The position numbers were made by a program, and so were the translations under genes. From DASUAS01 sp963809795 (lineage in GTDB: Bacteria > Actinomycetota > Acidimicrobiia > IMCC26256 > DASPTH01): a stretch of 64,000 nucleotides of DNA. Positions 1-8,313 of this stretch are shown here, one piece after another; within the stretch, counting starts at the first letter, position 1; every line of letters begins with the position of its first letter. Under the pieces are notes generated by a model, which was given only the letters and a program-made list of their open reading frames with translations, had not been told where the DNA came from and made no database searches. The stretch covers positions 186,001-250,000 of the forward strand of contig CAWELN010000006.1 in the NCBI GenBank assembly GCA_963809795.1. The letters run 5' to 3'.

Positions 1-638
1 GCGCCCAGGAGGCTTCCCGCCGCACCGGGCGCGATCCCGCCGGGCAGCTCATCCGCGCCGGGCAGGCCCTCGTGCTCGACGGGGAGGGGCAGTTCACCGT
101 TCGCCAGCTCGCCGACCGCGCCGGCGTGGCCCTGCAGACCTTCTACCGCCACTTCGGGAGCAAGGACGAGCTCCTGCTCGCGGTGCTCGAGGAGAACGTC
201 GAGGACGGCGTCGAGGAGATGGAGGCGATCGCCGCCCGTGAGGCCGATCCGGTCGAGCAGCTGCGCGTCGTGATCCAGCTCCCGATCCTCATGAGCATGG
301 AGCCGGAGGCCTACCACCGCCTGCGGTTCCACGCCCGGGAACGCCTCCGCCTCTCGGAGCTGGATCCGGCGGAGTCCGAGCTGGCGTTCGCGCCCTACCG
401 ACGGGTCGTCGAGGACCACATCCGCCGGGTCGACCGCGCCACCACGCGTGTCGCCGCGGATCCGGCGCGCGACGCCGACCTGGTGATGCGCCTCGTCGTC
501 GCGTACGCCCACGCCATCGGCATCGGTGCGCTGCCGTGGTCGGCCGACGAATGCGCGGAGCACCTCTGGGAGTTCTGCCGCGCCGCGCTCTGGCGCACGC
601 CCGAGGCCGTGCCCGAGCCGGTCGAGTCAGGGGCGTGA
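1..638 (+). CDS. TetR family transcriptional regulator (5' partial)
   Basis: The reading frame is open to the left edge of the window, so the true start lies upstream; the GTG at 72 is internal. Visible residues run from the end of helix 1 through a TetR helix-turn-helix (FTVRQLADRAGVALQTFYRHF, followed by GSKDELLLAVLEE), then an alpha-helical ligand-binding domain of about 140 residues with no obvious ligand signature. The stop overlaps the start of the F420-type oxidoreductase gene (GTG at 635 inside the TGA overlap), so the regulator is co-transcribed with the oxidoreductase, Ddn-like and P450 genes and probably controls them. Family assignment is secure; the ligand is unknown. Confidence 0.85.
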   Translation, partial: AQEASRRTGRDPAGQLIRAGQALVLDGEGQFTVRQLADRAGVALQTFYRHFGSKDELLLAVLEENVEDGVEEMEAIAAREADPVEQLRVVIQLPILMSMEPEAYHRLRFHARERLRLSELDPAESELAFAPYRRVVEDHIRRVDRATTRVAADPARDADLVMRLVVAYAHAIGIGALPWSADECAEHLWEFCRAALWRTPEAVPEPVESGA

Positions 639-1549
639 GCGGACTCACCTTCGGTGTGGTCCCCGGCGCCGGGCTCGACGCCGAACGTCTGGCGCACCTC
701 GAGGAGCTGCCCGTCGACGCGCTCTGGATGGGTGGTCACGTGGCGTCCACCAATCCGAGCCCCGAGGTCATGATGGCGCTGGCCGTCCTGGCCGCGCGCA
801 CCCGTCGCGTGCGCGTCGGCACCAGCATCCTGCTGCTCCCGTTGTACGCGCCCGCCATCATCGCCAAGCAGGTCGCCGACCTCGACCGCGTCACCGGCGG
901 CCGGGTCGCGCTCGGGGTCGGGATCGGCGGCGAGTACCCCGGGGAGTTCCGCGCCTGTCAGGTCCCGATCGAGGAGCGGGGACCGCGCACCGACGAGGCC
1001 ATCCCCCTGCTGCGCCGGCTGTGGACCGGTGAACCGGTCACCCACGACGGTCGCTTCTACGCGATGGACGACGTCCGCATCCACCCCGCGCCGGCCCAAC
1101 CCGGCGGACCGCCCATCGTCGTGGCGGGGCGGCAGCGGCCGGCGATGCGCCGCGCCGCGCACCTCGGTGACGGGTGGATGCCGTACCTCTACTCGCCCCG
1201 CCGCTACGCCGAATCGGTGGCCGTCATCCGCGACCACGCCGAGCGTGTCGGCCGGTCGCTCGACCGCTTCGCATGGTGCGCGTTCGTGTTCGTCGGGCTC
1301 CACGCCGACGGCGAGCAGGCGCGCGCCGACGCCGCCCGCTTCCTGGGCGGGACGTACCGCCAGGACTTCCGGTCGATGGTCGAGCACGTCGCCGCGGTGG
1401 GCGACGTCGCCGAGGTGGCCGCGTCGCTGCAGCAGTTCGTCGACGCAGGGGCGCGCCACCTGATCTTCGCACCGGCATCGCCCGACCCGGGCGCGACGAT
1501 CGAGCGGTTGTTCGACGACGTCGTGCCCCGGCTCCGGGACGCCGCATGA
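635..1549 (+). CDS. LLM class F420-dependent oxidoreductase
   Basis: A protein of 304 residues of the luciferase-like monooxygenase (bacterial luciferase TIM-barrel) superfamily. Supporting segments are the early barrel strands (VGTSILLLPLYAPAIIAKQVA), the conserved glycine-rich turn after the third strand (GGRVALGVGIGGEYPGEF) and the phosphate-site region PPIVVAGRQRPAMRRAA. In actinobacteria such proteins usually use coenzyme F420 rather than FMN, which is inferred here from family and from the Ddn-like neighbour. The GTG at 635 was chosen because it overlaps the upstream TGA by 4 nt; translation further upstream would run into the TetR gene in another frame. The substrate is unknown; the downstream P450 suggests oxidation or reduction of a hydrophobic compound. 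Confidence 0.82.
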   Translation: MSGLTFGVVPGAGLDAERLAHLEELPVDALWMGGHVASTNPSPEVMMALAVLAARTRRVRVGTSILLLPLYAPAIIAKQVADLDRVTGGRVALGVGIGGEYPGEFRACQVPIEERGPRTDEAIPLLRRLWTGEPVTHDGRFYAMDDVRIHPAPAQPGGPPIVVAGRQRPAMRRAAHLGDGWMPYLYSPRRYAESVAVIRDHAERVGRSLDRFAWCAFVFVGLHADGEQARADAARFLGGTYRQDFRSMVEHVAAVGDVAEVAASLQQFVDAGARHLIFAPASPDPGATIERLFDDVVPRLRDAA

Positions 1550-1583
1550 CCCGTCCGTCCGTCGTGCTCCGAGGAGGACCCGA

Positions 1584-2018
1584 ATGACCGAACCCACGTA
1601 CACGCCCCCCGACCTCTCCCTGTTCGGCGACGAGCACGTCCGCCGCTACGAGGAGACCGACGGCGAGGTCGGCTACCTCTGGAACGGCGCCACCATCCTC
1701 GTGCTCACCACCACCGGACGGAAGAGTGGCGAGCCCCGCAAGTTCGCCCTGATCTACGACAGCCGCGGCGACGATCTCGTGGTGGTCGCCTCGAAGGGCG
1801 GAGCGCCCGACCATCCGGGTTGGTACAAGAACCTGCTCGCGCACCCGGACGCTTCCGTGCAGGTACGGGGTGAACGGTTCGACGTCCGCGCCCGAACCGC
1901 CGAAGGCGCCGAGCGGGAGGAGCTCTGGCGGCTCATGAACCGATCGTGGCCGAACTACGACACGTACGCGACGCGCACCGACCGGGAGATCCCGGTCGTG
2001 GTGCTGGAGCGACGATGA
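1584..2018 (+). CDS. Nitroreductase/deazaflavin (F420)-dependent oxidoreductase, Ddn-like
   Basis: 144 residues, the usual size for the F420H2-dependent quinone reductase/Ddn family (split beta-barrel fold). The family core is recognisable: ILVLTTTGRKSGEPRKFALIY, then VVVASKGGAPDHPGWYKNL and the strand around VQVRGERFDVRAR. Known members reduce quinones or nitroaromatic prodrugs with F420H2; the present substrate is not evident. A GAGGAGG-like Shine-Dalgarno precedes the ATG at 1584. The stop overlaps the P450 start in an ATGA arrangement, placing it in the TetR-LLM-Ddn-P450 operon. Lack of a signal sequence suggests a cytoplasmic or membrane-peripheral protein. Confidence 0.85.
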   Translation: MTEPTYTPPDLSLFGDEHVRRYEETDGEVGYLWNGATILVLTTTGRKSGEPRKFALIYDSRGDDLVVVASKGGAPDHPGWYKNLLAHPDASVQVRGERFDVRARTAEGAEREELWRLMNRSWPNYDTYATRTDREIPVVVLERR

Positions 2019-3268
2019 CGGCGACCAGCGACTACGACGCCCTCGACCGCTCGCGCCTGCGTGAGCTGTTCGACTTGCGCAGCAACGTCTACGCGACGCG
2101 CGGCGGCGCGTTCGAGGACGATCCCTATCCGGAGTTCCACCGGTTGCGGGAGACCGGTCCGGTGCACGAGGGCATCGTCGGGGAGCTCGTCGGCTACCGC
2201 GGCGAGGCGTTCTTCCAGGGCCTGCCCTACCCCGACCGCAGACACGTCTCGTGCTTCGACTTCGCCACGTGCGACGCGGTGTTCCGCGACGGCGAGACGT
2301 TCGTGGCCGGCGACCCGATCGGCGACGACATGATCGACGCCAGCATCCTGTTCATGGACGGCGCCCGGCACCGCCGGTACCGCGCGCTGGTGCAGCCGTC
2401 GTTCCTGCCGAAGCGCGCCGCGTGGTGGCAGCAACAGTGGATCCAGCGGACCGTCGATGCACTCGTGTCCCGGTTGGAGGGCACGGGTCGCGCCGACCTC
2501 AACGTCGAGTTCTTCTCGGCCATCCCGCTCCTCACCATCACCGGGAGCTTCGGCATCTCCATCGCCGAGGCGCTGACCATCCGCGCCGCGGTCACCTCCG
2601 ACGGTGTCGGGATCGGCGAGTTCCTCCGCATCGTCCAACCGGTCGTCGAGGCGCGCCGGACCGAGCGTCGCGACGACCTGATCAGCGTGCTGGTCGAGGC
2701 CGAGATCACCGACGAGGACGGCGTCACGAAGCGCCTGACCGATGCGGAGATCATCTCGTTCGCCTTCCTGCTGCTCGCGGCCGGATCGGGGACGACCTGG
2801 AAGCAGATGGGCATCACCATGACCGCGCTCCTGCAGCAACCGGAGCTGCTCGCGGCGGTCCGGAACGATCCGGAGACGCTGAGGCCGGTGGTCGAGGAGT
2901 CGGTGCGATGGACACCGACGGACCCCATGTTCAGTCGCTTCGTCGCCCGCGACACCGAGTTGGGGGGCATCGCCGTGCCGACGGGCTCGGTCGTGCACCT
3001 GTGCCTGGCTGCCGCCAACCGCGATCCGGCGCGGTGGGACGATCCCGACCGGTTCGATCCCGGCCGGCCGGTGCAGTCGCACCTCGGCTTCGGGAGCGGT
3101 GCGCACATCTGCCTCGGCATGCACGTCGCCCGGGCCGAGATCCTCGCCGCGGTGGGCGCGCTGGTCGAGCGACTCCCGAACCTCCGGCCGGATCCCGACG
3201 CCCCCGCCCCGCGGATCATCGGGATGTACGAGCGGGGCCCCGACGCGGTGCCCGTCCGCTTCGACTGA
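2015..3268 (+). CDS. Cytochrome P450
   Basis: 417 residues, a typical soluble bacterial class I P450. The heme-binding loop is FGSGAHICLG with the thiolate ligand at Cys366. The I-helix oxygen-activation segment is LLAAGSGTT near residue 252-260, where Ala-Gly-x-x-Thr is maintained in modified form. The K-helix ExxR appears as EESVRW. Start ATG at 2015 overlaps the upstream TGA (ATGA), and the longer upstream frame would run through the Ddn-like gene. No ferredoxin or reductase gene is adjacent, so redox partners must be elsewhere. Context (TetR, F420 enzymes, enoyl-CoA hydratase opposite) suggests hydroxylation of a steroid-, terpene- or fatty acid-like substrate; this is inference. Confidence 0.93.
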   Translation: MTATSDYDALDRSRLRELFDLRSNVYATRGGAFEDDPYPEFHRLRETGPVHEGIVGELVGYRGEAFFQGLPYPDRRHVSCFDFATCDAVFRDGETFVAGDPIGDDMIDASILFMDGARHRRYRALVQPSFLPKRAAWWQQQWIQRTVDALVSRLEGTGRADLNVEFFSAIPLLTITGSFGISIAEALTIRAAVTSDGVGIGEFLRIVQPVVEARRTERRDDLISVLVEAEITDEDGVTKRLTDAEIISFAFLLLAAGSGTTWKQMGITMTALLQQPELLAAVRNDPETLRPVVEESVRWTPTDPMFSRFVARDTELGGIAVPTGSVVHLCLAAANRDPARWDDPDRFDPGRPVQSHLGFGSGAHICLGMHVARAEILAAVGALVERLPNLRPDPDAPAPRIIGMYERGPDAVPVRFD

Positions 3269-3307
3269 CATCTCCCCGTCGCTCGCGTCCGCTCACTCCG
3301 TCCCACC

Positions 3308-3335
3308 GGCGAGACGGGCGGAGCCCGCTCTCGCC
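3308..3335. terminator. Hairpin between convergent genes
   Basis: GGCGAGA...TCTCGCC with an inner CGGGC/GCCCG stem around a GGA loop and one bulged C. It lies between the P450 stop (3268) and the enoyl-CoA hydratase stop (3360), so it can act on both strands. No T-tract follows, as is common in high-GC actinobacteria. A short direct repeat (TGACATnTCCCCGTCGC) flanks it at about 3267 and 3337. Confidence 0.5.
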
Positions 3336-3359
3336 TGACATGTCCCCGTCGCGGAGGCC

Positions 3360-4117
3360 TCAGCGGCCCCGGAACCGCGGCGGGCGCTTCTCGGCGAAGG
3401 CGACGGTGCCCTCCCGCGCGTCCTCGCTGTCGAAGACGGCCGCGGCCTTGGCGCGGAAGGTTGCGATGTCGACGTCGAGGAGCCGGGCGGCGTCGAACGC
3501 GATCTCCTTCGCCAGCACCACCGCGAGCGGCGCGTTCGCCGCGATCTTCTCGGCCAGGCCGAGGGCGGTCGGCACGACCTCGAGCCCGGGGACCACCCGG
3601 TTCACCAGGCCGTGGTGCAGCGCGCGGGCGCGTCCATCAGCTCACCGGTGAGCGCGAGCTCGAGCGTGACCGCAGGTGGGAGCCGGAGTGCGGCCCGGCT
3701 CGTCGCGCCCACGCCGACCAACCCTCGCTTCACCTCCGGCAACCCGAAGGTGGCGTGGTCGGCGGCGACCACGAGGTCGCAGCCCAACATGATGCCGAAG
3801 CCGCCGGCGACGGCGGCGCCGTTCACCGCGGCGATGACCGGCTTCGGGTACACGCGCTCGACGAAGACCGAGGGACCGGGACCGTCGTCGGCGGTGATGC
3901 GATCGCCCGACGCGAAGGCCTTGAGGTCCATCCCCGCGCAGAAGGCCTGATCGCCGGCTCCGGTGAGCACGACCACGCGCACGGCGTCGTCGTGCTCCGC
4001 GCTCGTGAACGCCTCGCCGATGCCCCGGTAGGTCGCACGGTCCAGCGCGTTCCGCTGCTCCGGTCGGTTGATGGTGACGAGCCGGACGAATCCGGTGGTC
4101 ACGACGTCGACAGTCAT
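3360..4117 (-). pseudogene. Enoyl-CoA hydratase/isomerase, one frameshift
   Basis: The first 168 residues or so (from ATG 4117) read as a crotonase: INRPEQRNALDR at the start, the first oxyanion-hole strand CAGMDLKAF, and GAAVAGGFGIMLGCDLVVA for the second. The frame then breaks near 3622-3636 and the rest (HHGLVNRVVPG... to KRPPRFRGR) continues in another frame to the stop at 3360. Joining the two halves gives about 252 residues, the normal crotonase length, and needs only one added base. Both halves are well conserved, so a sequencing indel is more likely than decay; a true pseudogene cannot be excluded. Expected function is hydration of enoyl-CoA or a related crotonase reaction in acyl-CoA degradation. 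It lies convergent to the P450 operon. Confidence 0.85.
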
Positions 4118-4132
4118 GGGCGGATGATCTCG

Positions 4133-4138
4133 TAGCCT
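4133..4138 (+). promoter_or_regulatory. Leaderless -10 box (TAGCCT) for the TMEM175-like gene
   Basis: TAGCCT ends 6 nt before the ATG at 4145 and no Shine-Dalgarno is visible. The spacing places the transcription start on or beside the start codon, as in actinobacterial leaderless genes. No good -35 is visible. Confidence 0.5.
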
Positions 4139-4144
4139 CAGCGG

Positions 4145-4750
4145 ATGGGCAAGGCGCGGCTCGAGGCGTTCAGCGACGGCGTCTTCGCCATCGCCATCAC
4201 CCTGTTGGTGCTGACCATCACCACGCCAAACGACTACCACCACCTCGGCTCCGAGCTCGCCGATCGTTGGCCCGCGTACGCCGCGTACGTCGTCAGCTTC
4301 GCGGTGATCGGCATCATGTGGCTCAACCACCACACGATCTTCGGGCACTTCGCGCACGTCGACCGCAACCTCGTCTACCTCAACCTCCTGCTGCTCGCGA
4401 CCGTCGTGTTCATCCCGTACCCGACCGGCATCTTCGGTCAGGCGCTCCAACGCGGCGAGGGCGAGCGGGTGGCCGCGGTCGTCTACAGCGTCGCCATGAC
4501 GGTGAACGCGTTGGCGTGGGCCGCGCTGTGGCTCTACGGGTCGTCGCGCCGGCGGCTCCTCGACGACGCCTTCCCCGAGGCGCAGCGCCGGACCGCCACC
4601 GTCCTGTTCACGATCGGTCCCGGGTTCTACGCGCTCACGATCGTGGTCGCTCTGATCAACGCCTACGCCTGCCTCGCGCTCCACGGCGCGCTCGCCGTCT
4701 ACTACGCGCTGGACCCACTCTCGCGGTGGGTCTCGCGGCTCACCGAGTAG
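4145..4750 (+). CDS. TMEM175 family potassium channel-like membrane protein (DUF1211)
   Basis: 201 residues with about six hydrophobic segments and the family hallmark at the end of the first helix: RLEAFSDGVFAIAITLLVL, with the FSD triplet at residues 9-11. Bacterial TMEM175 proteins assemble as tetramers and conduct potassium. A second family cue is IMWLNHHTIF in the third helix region. The gene has no Shine-Dalgarno and appears leaderless. It precedes the ABC1-kinase gene by 30 bp but each has its own -10 box, so they need not be one operon. Ion selectivity has not been shown from the sequence. Confidence 0.85.
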   Translation: MGKARLEAFSDGVFAIAITLLVLTITTPNDYHHLGSELADRWPAYAAYVVSFAVIGIMWLNHHTIFGHFAHVDRNLVYLNLLLLATVVFIPYPTGIFGQALQRGEGERVAAVVYSVAMTVNALAWAALWLYGSSRRRLLDDAFPEAQRRTATVLFTIGPGFYALTIVVALINAYACLALHGALAVYYALDPLSRWVSRLTE

Positions 4751-4767
4751 GGCTGGTTCGTCGGCCG

Positions 4768-4773
4768 TAGGCT
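4768..4773 (+). promoter_or_regulatory. Leaderless -10 box (TAGGCT) for the ABC1 kinase gene
   Basis: TAGGCT is separated from the ATG at 4781 by 7 nt, the leaderless spacing repeated elsewhere in this window. No -35 match and no Shine-Dalgarno are seen. Confidence 0.5.
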
Positions 4774-4780
4774 GCGCGCC

Positions 4781-6760
4781 ATGACGTACGGCATCGTGGT
4801 CGAGCTCGACACGGGGGCGCTGCTGTTCTACGGCATCCCGTTCATCATCGTCGTCGGTTGGTTCAGCAGCCGTCTCCTCGGCGTGCACCGGGGTTGGGGC
4901 CGGTCGTTCGTCGCCGGCTTGTTCGGCTGGGTCTTCGGCGTCAGCATCGCCGCGTTCATCGAGGACGAGAACATCAAGAACACCCACCAGCTGAACCACG
5001 TGCTGCTGTTGGCCCTGTTCTTCGGCGTGCTCATCTCGATGTTCGTCGGCCTGATCCTCGACGTCATCTTGAAGCCGCGCACCACGAAGCACCACCGGTT
5101 CCGTTGGCTCCTGCACCCGATCGCGACCATCAAACGGAAGTTCGCGCCCCTGGGGCGCTCCCGCGAGATCCTGCGCTACGCGCGCAAGCGGGGTCTCACG
5201 CACTACGCGTCGGCGTCGAAGCTGGCGACGCCCGAGTTCGCCCGCCGCCTGCGCCTCACGCTGGAGGACTGCGGCGGGATGTTCGTGAAGTTCGGACAGA
5301 TCGCCTCCACCCGGACCGACCTCCTCCCCGAGGTCCTCACCACCGAGCTCGAGACGCTGCAGTCGTCGGCCCGCCCGGTCCCGGCCGACGAGATCCGGGA
5401 GGTCATCGAGCGTGAGCTCGGCGCCACGGTGGAGGAGGAGTTCGCGTCCTTCGACTTCGAGCCGTTGGCGGCGGCGTCGATCGGCCAGACCCACCGGGCG
5501 GTGCTCAAGACCGGCGAACGGGTGGTGGTGAAGGTGCAGCGGCCCGGCATCGAGGACGTCGTGCATCGCGACGACGCCGTGCTCCGCCTGGCGGCGGGGG
5601 TCATCGACCGGAGGGTGGAGGCGGCGCGGCAGCTCGGCGTCAAGCGCCTCGCCGAGGAGCTCATCACCTCGCTGGAGCGCGAGCTCGACTACGGCGCCGA
5701 AGCTTCGAGCGGCGTCGCCTTCCTGGGCCACCTCGAGGGCAAGGAGGGCATCGCCGCCCCGATCGTCTACCAGTCGTTGTCGACCCGGCGCGTCCTGGTG
5801 ATGGAGGAGATCGACGGCGTCACCGTCGCCGACCACGGGGCGGTCGAGGCGGCGCCACCGTCGGCCGACGTCCTGGCGACCCGCCTGCTGCAGTCGTTCC
5901 TCGACCAGGTGCTGCGCGACGGCTTGTACCACGCCGACCCTCACCCCGGGAACATCTTCGTCGACCGCATCGGCACGCTCTGGTTCCTCGACTTCGGAGC
6001 GGTGGGGCGCCTCAGCCCGATCGTCCTCGAATCGCTCCAGGAGATGGCGATCGGCTTCCAGCTCAACGACCCCGTGGTGCTCGCACGCGCGAGCGTCCAT
6101 CTGGCCGGGGGCGACGAGGGCGGTGACAGCCGCGCGCTCGAAGCCGACATCGGCCTCGTGCTCAGCGAGGGCCTCGGGTCCGGCAGCTTCGACCCGGCGG
6201 CGATGAGCATGATGCTCGACATCATGAACCGTCACGGGCTCGAAGTGCCGGGCGCGATGACGGTGCTGTCGCGGGCGTTGCTGACGCTCGAAGGGACGCT
6301 CCGGACCATCAACCCGTCGTTCAACATCGCCAACGAGGCGACCGCGCTGCTCCCCGAGCTCGCCGGGCAGCAGTCCGAGATGTTGCAGCAGCAGCTGGAG
6401 AAAGAGGTCGTCCGCGCGTTGCCGTCGCTGCGGACGCTTCCGGGACACCTGGAGGCGGTCGCCACGCAGCTGCGCAGCGGACGCCTCACCACGCGGATCG
6501 AGCGGTTCTCGGGGCACGACCGGGCGGTCGTGGACGCGTGGATCGACCGGGCGACGTTCGCCGCGGTCGGCGTCATCGGGCTGCTCAGCGCCGCGCTCCT
6601 GCTGATCGCGGCGGCGATCGTCGGCAAGACCGACGACGACTTCCGGTCGACGTTGCAGGTCTTCGGCTTCTTCGGGGTGGTCGTCACCGCGGTGATCCAG
6701 ATGCGAGTCGTGGCGCAGATCCTGCGCCGTGACGACGGCGGGACCAACCGACGGGTCTGA
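4781..6760 (+). CDS. ABC1/UbiB (AarF) family atypical kinase, membrane-anchored
   Basis: 659 residues. Two or three membrane segments occupy the first 90 residues, followed by the ABC1 kinase-like domain: KFGQ at 170-173, the alanine-rich nucleotide loop AAASIGQ at 230-236, an invariant-type lysine in VVVKVQRPG near 250, the catalytic HADPHPGN at 384-391 and metal-binding LDFG with Asp404. Two further membrane helices end the protein (about 590-655), as in many UbiB proteins. The family acts as an ATPase/kinase-like factor in quinone or isoprenoid lipid handling. Whether this one serves menaquinone biosynthesis is not shown by its neighbours. Length and motifs are complete. Confidence 0.9.
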   Translation: MTYGIVVELDTGALLFYGIPFIIVVGWFSSRLLGVHRGWGRSFVAGLFGWVFGVSIAAFIEDENIKNTHQLNHVLLLALFFGVLISMFVGLILDVILKPRTTKHHRFRWLLHPIATIKRKFAPLGRSREILRYARKRGLTHYASASKLATPEFARRLRLTLEDCGGMFVKFGQIASTRTDLLPEVLTTELETLQSSARPVPADEIREVIERELGATVEEEFASFDFEPLAAASIGQTHRAVLKTGERVVVKVQRPGIEDVVHRDDAVLRLAAGVIDRRVEAARQLGVKRLAEELITSLERELDYGAEASSGVAFLGHLEGKEGIAAPIVYQSLSTRRVLVMEEIDGVTVADHGAVEAAPPSADVLATRLLQSFLDQVLRDGLYHADPHPGNIFVDRIGTLWFLDFGAVGRLSPIVLESLQEMAIGFQLNDPVVLARASVHLAGGDEGGDSRALEADIGLVLSEGLGSGSFDPAAMSMMLDIMNRHGLEVPGAMTVLSRALLTLEGTLRTINPSFNIANEATALLPELAGQQSEMLQQQLEKEVVRALPSLRTLPGHLEAVATQLRSGRLTTRIERFSGHDRAVVDAWIDRATFAAVGVIGLLSAALLLIAAAIVGKTDDDFRSTLQVFGFFGVVVTAVIQMRVVAQILRRDDGGTNRRV

Positions 6761-6763
6761 GCG

Positions 6764-6781
6764 CGCGGTTTCGCCCGCGCC
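6764..6781 (+). terminator. Small hairpin after the ABC1 kinase gene
   Basis: GCGCGG-TTTCGC-CCGCGC lies 3 nt after the stop at 6760. It is a 6-bp GC stem without a T-tract, so it is only a weak terminator candidate. Confidence 0.35.
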
Positions 6782-6822
6782 GCGACGATTGCACCGGTCG
6801 TCGTTCGGGTACCTCTCCCGAG

Positions 6823-7240
6823 ATGGAGACCAAAGAGCTCATCGAGTTGCTCAACGACGACCTCGAGACGCGAGTTCCAGTCGATCGTGCAGTACGTGCG
6901 GCACGTCGCGACGATCAGCGGCGCCGAGTTCACGAGCACGGTCGCCGAGCTCAAGGTGCACCTCGGGCAGGAGCTGCAGCATGCGACGACGCTCGCCGAG
7001 CAGGTGAGCTTCCTCGGCGGTGAGCCGAGCACGCGCGTGCCCGACGTCGCCACCGCCGCCGACTCGCGGGAAGCGCTGGAGGCCGACCTCGCGCTGGAGA
7101 CGCGGCAGCTCGAGCGCTACCGCGAGCGGGTGCAGCAGGCGACCGACCTCGGTCTTGCCGATGTCGCCGAGGCGCTGCGCCCGCTGCTCACCCAGACGCA
7201 GGAGCACGTGCGCGACCTCAGCGCGGCGTTGGGCCGGTAG
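6823..7240 (+). pseudogene. Ferritin-like (bacterioferritin/DPS-type) protein, one frameshift
   Basis: The first 15 residues (METKELIELLNDDLE) and the remainder (FQSIVQYVRHVATISGAEF... to LSAALGR) are in different frames, with the break near 6868-6874 in a CG-rich spot. Restoring two bases gives a continuous product of about 139 residues with the heptad-rich four-helix character of ferritin-like proteins: the first helix carries ELIELLNDDLE, the second HLGQELQHATTLAEQ with a Glu and His pattern suited to a di-iron site, and the last QTQEHVRDL. Expected role is iron storage or oxidative-stress protection. The frameshift is probably an indel error. A hairpin follows the gene. Confidence 0.75.
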
Positions 7241-7265
7241 CGGCGTCCTTCAGTCCCCGGTGCGG

Positions 7266-7295
7266 GCGAGGACGAGCGGCACAGGTCGTCCTCGC
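7266..7295 (+). terminator. Hairpin after the ferritin-like gene
   Basis: GCGAGGACGA pairs perfectly with TCGTCCTCGC around a 10-nt loop, starting 25 nt after the stop at 7240. No T-tract is present. The rest of 7241-7428 holds no other gene; a GGGAGG Shine-Dalgarno for the next gene is at its end. Confidence 0.55.
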
Positions 7296-7428
7296 GAAAC
7301 CCGTCACGACGCGATGACGGCGTCCCGAGTCCTCACGATGTCGTCCGACACCGCCGCGCCAGGCGCAGCGTACCGGCGCCGCGACAGGTACCTTCCACCC
7401 CCACACCCACCACGGGAGGCAGCCCGAG

Positions 7429-7941
7429 ATGTCGGCGTTCGACCCGGCGCGATGGTCCGACTTCGCACTCGCGCAGCTGGGCGCTTCCGCCGCCCTGCTC
7501 GGACTGGTGTTCGTCGGGCTCTCGATCAACCTGCGCGACGTCGTCGGCTCTCGCCAGCTCGTGAATCGCGCCGCGGAGGCGGTGATCGGGCTCGCCGCGG
7601 TCCTGGTCACCGCGACCGCGGTGCTGATTCCCGACCAGTCGCGCGGCGTGGTGAGCGCCGAGCTGCTGGTGATCGCGGTCTTCACGTTCGCGGTGACCGC
7701 CAGGCTCCAGCGTGGCGCGGGCGGGCAGACCATCGACCCCGAGGGTCACGGGCCGCCGCGCGCCTCGATCGTCATCCGCCGCGGTTTCGGTCTCGGCGCA
7801 CCGGCCCTGCTCGCGGTCGCCGGGATCTCCCTGGCCGCGGCAGGCGGGGGCGGGTTGTACTGGTGGCCGGCGGCGATCGTCGCCGCCTTCGCCGGCGCGT
7901 TGTTCAATGCCTGGGTGCTGCTCATCGAGATCCTGCGGTGA
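7429..7941 (+). CDS. Small integral membrane protein, unknown function
   Basis: 170 residues with about four predicted membrane helices (roughly 20-35, 48-66, 72-88 and paired segments at 120-168) separated by short charged loops. The N-terminal motif ALAQLGASAALLGLVFVGLSINL resembles a group of uncharacterised actinobacterial membrane proteins, but I cannot name a function. A GGGAGG Shine-Dalgarno about 10 nt before the ATG supports the start. The GNAT gene begins 46 nt downstream on the same strand and may be co-transcribed. Confidence 0.75.
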   Translation: MSAFDPARWSDFALAQLGASAALLGLVFVGLSINLRDVVGSRQLVNRAAEAVIGLAAVLVTATAVLIPDQSRGVVSAELLVIAVFTFAVTARLQRGAGGQTIDPEGHGPPRASIVIRRGFGLGAPALLAVAGISLAAAGGGGLYWWPAAIVAAFAGALFNAWVLLIEILR

Positions 7942-7987
7942 CGAACCGCGATGGTTCCGAGCCCCGCGCGACGGGTACGTCCTGACG

Positions 7988-8266
7988 ATGACCGTCGTCG
8001 TCACCCATGAACCCGACCACTCGCGCTACGCGCTGCGCGTCGACGACGAACTGATCGGGATCGCCGACTACGTCGTCCGCGACGGCCGGGTGGTGTTCCC
8101 GCACACCGAGATCCTGCCGACCCATCGGGGCCGAGGTCTCGCCGCGCAGCTCGTGCGGTACGCGCTCGACGACGTGCGCCGCTCGGGACGACCAGTGGTC
8201 GCGAGCTGTTGGTACGTCGCCGACTTCATCGACGATCACCCCGAGTACCGCGACCTCGTCGCCTGA
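7988..8266 (+). CDS. Small GNAT family N-acetyltransferase (YjdJ-like)
   Basis: 92 residues, the size of the minimal GNAT proteins that resemble YjdJ. The acetyl-CoA-binding segment is EILPTHRGRGLAAQLVRYAL, which carries the R-G-x-G-x-A signature. The downstream strand-loop RPVVASCWYVADFIDDHPEYRDL matches the end of this family. The ATG at 7988 starts the compact domain; longer frames upstream overlap the membrane-protein gene in another frame. The substrate is unknown; small GNATs of this type act on small molecules or protein N-termini. Confidence 0.82.
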   Translation: MTVVVTHEPDHSRYALRVDDELIGIADYVVRDGRVVFPHTEILPTHRGRGLAAQLVRYALDDVRRSGRPVVASCWYVADFIDDHPEYRDLVA

Positions 8267-8299
8267 TCCGGTCGCCGTACCGCGACCCGCCCGGCCCGC

Positions 8300-8305
8300 T
8301 ACGGT
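8300..8305 (+). promoter_or_regulatory. -10 box (TACGGT) for the SpoIIE/HATPase gene
   Basis: TACGGT ends 8 nt before the GTG at 8314, consistent with a leaderless or near-leaderless transcript. No Shine-Dalgarno is seen. Confidence 0.4.
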
Positions 8306-8313
8306 GCGACCCA

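Noticed and set aside
3602..6517. A long open frame of about 970 codons on the minus strand, running antisense through the TMEM175 and ABC1 genes
   Set aside because: Only its last 171 codons make a recognisable protein (the enoyl-CoA hydratase part). The rest is the high-GC complement of genes with clear motifs on the plus strand.
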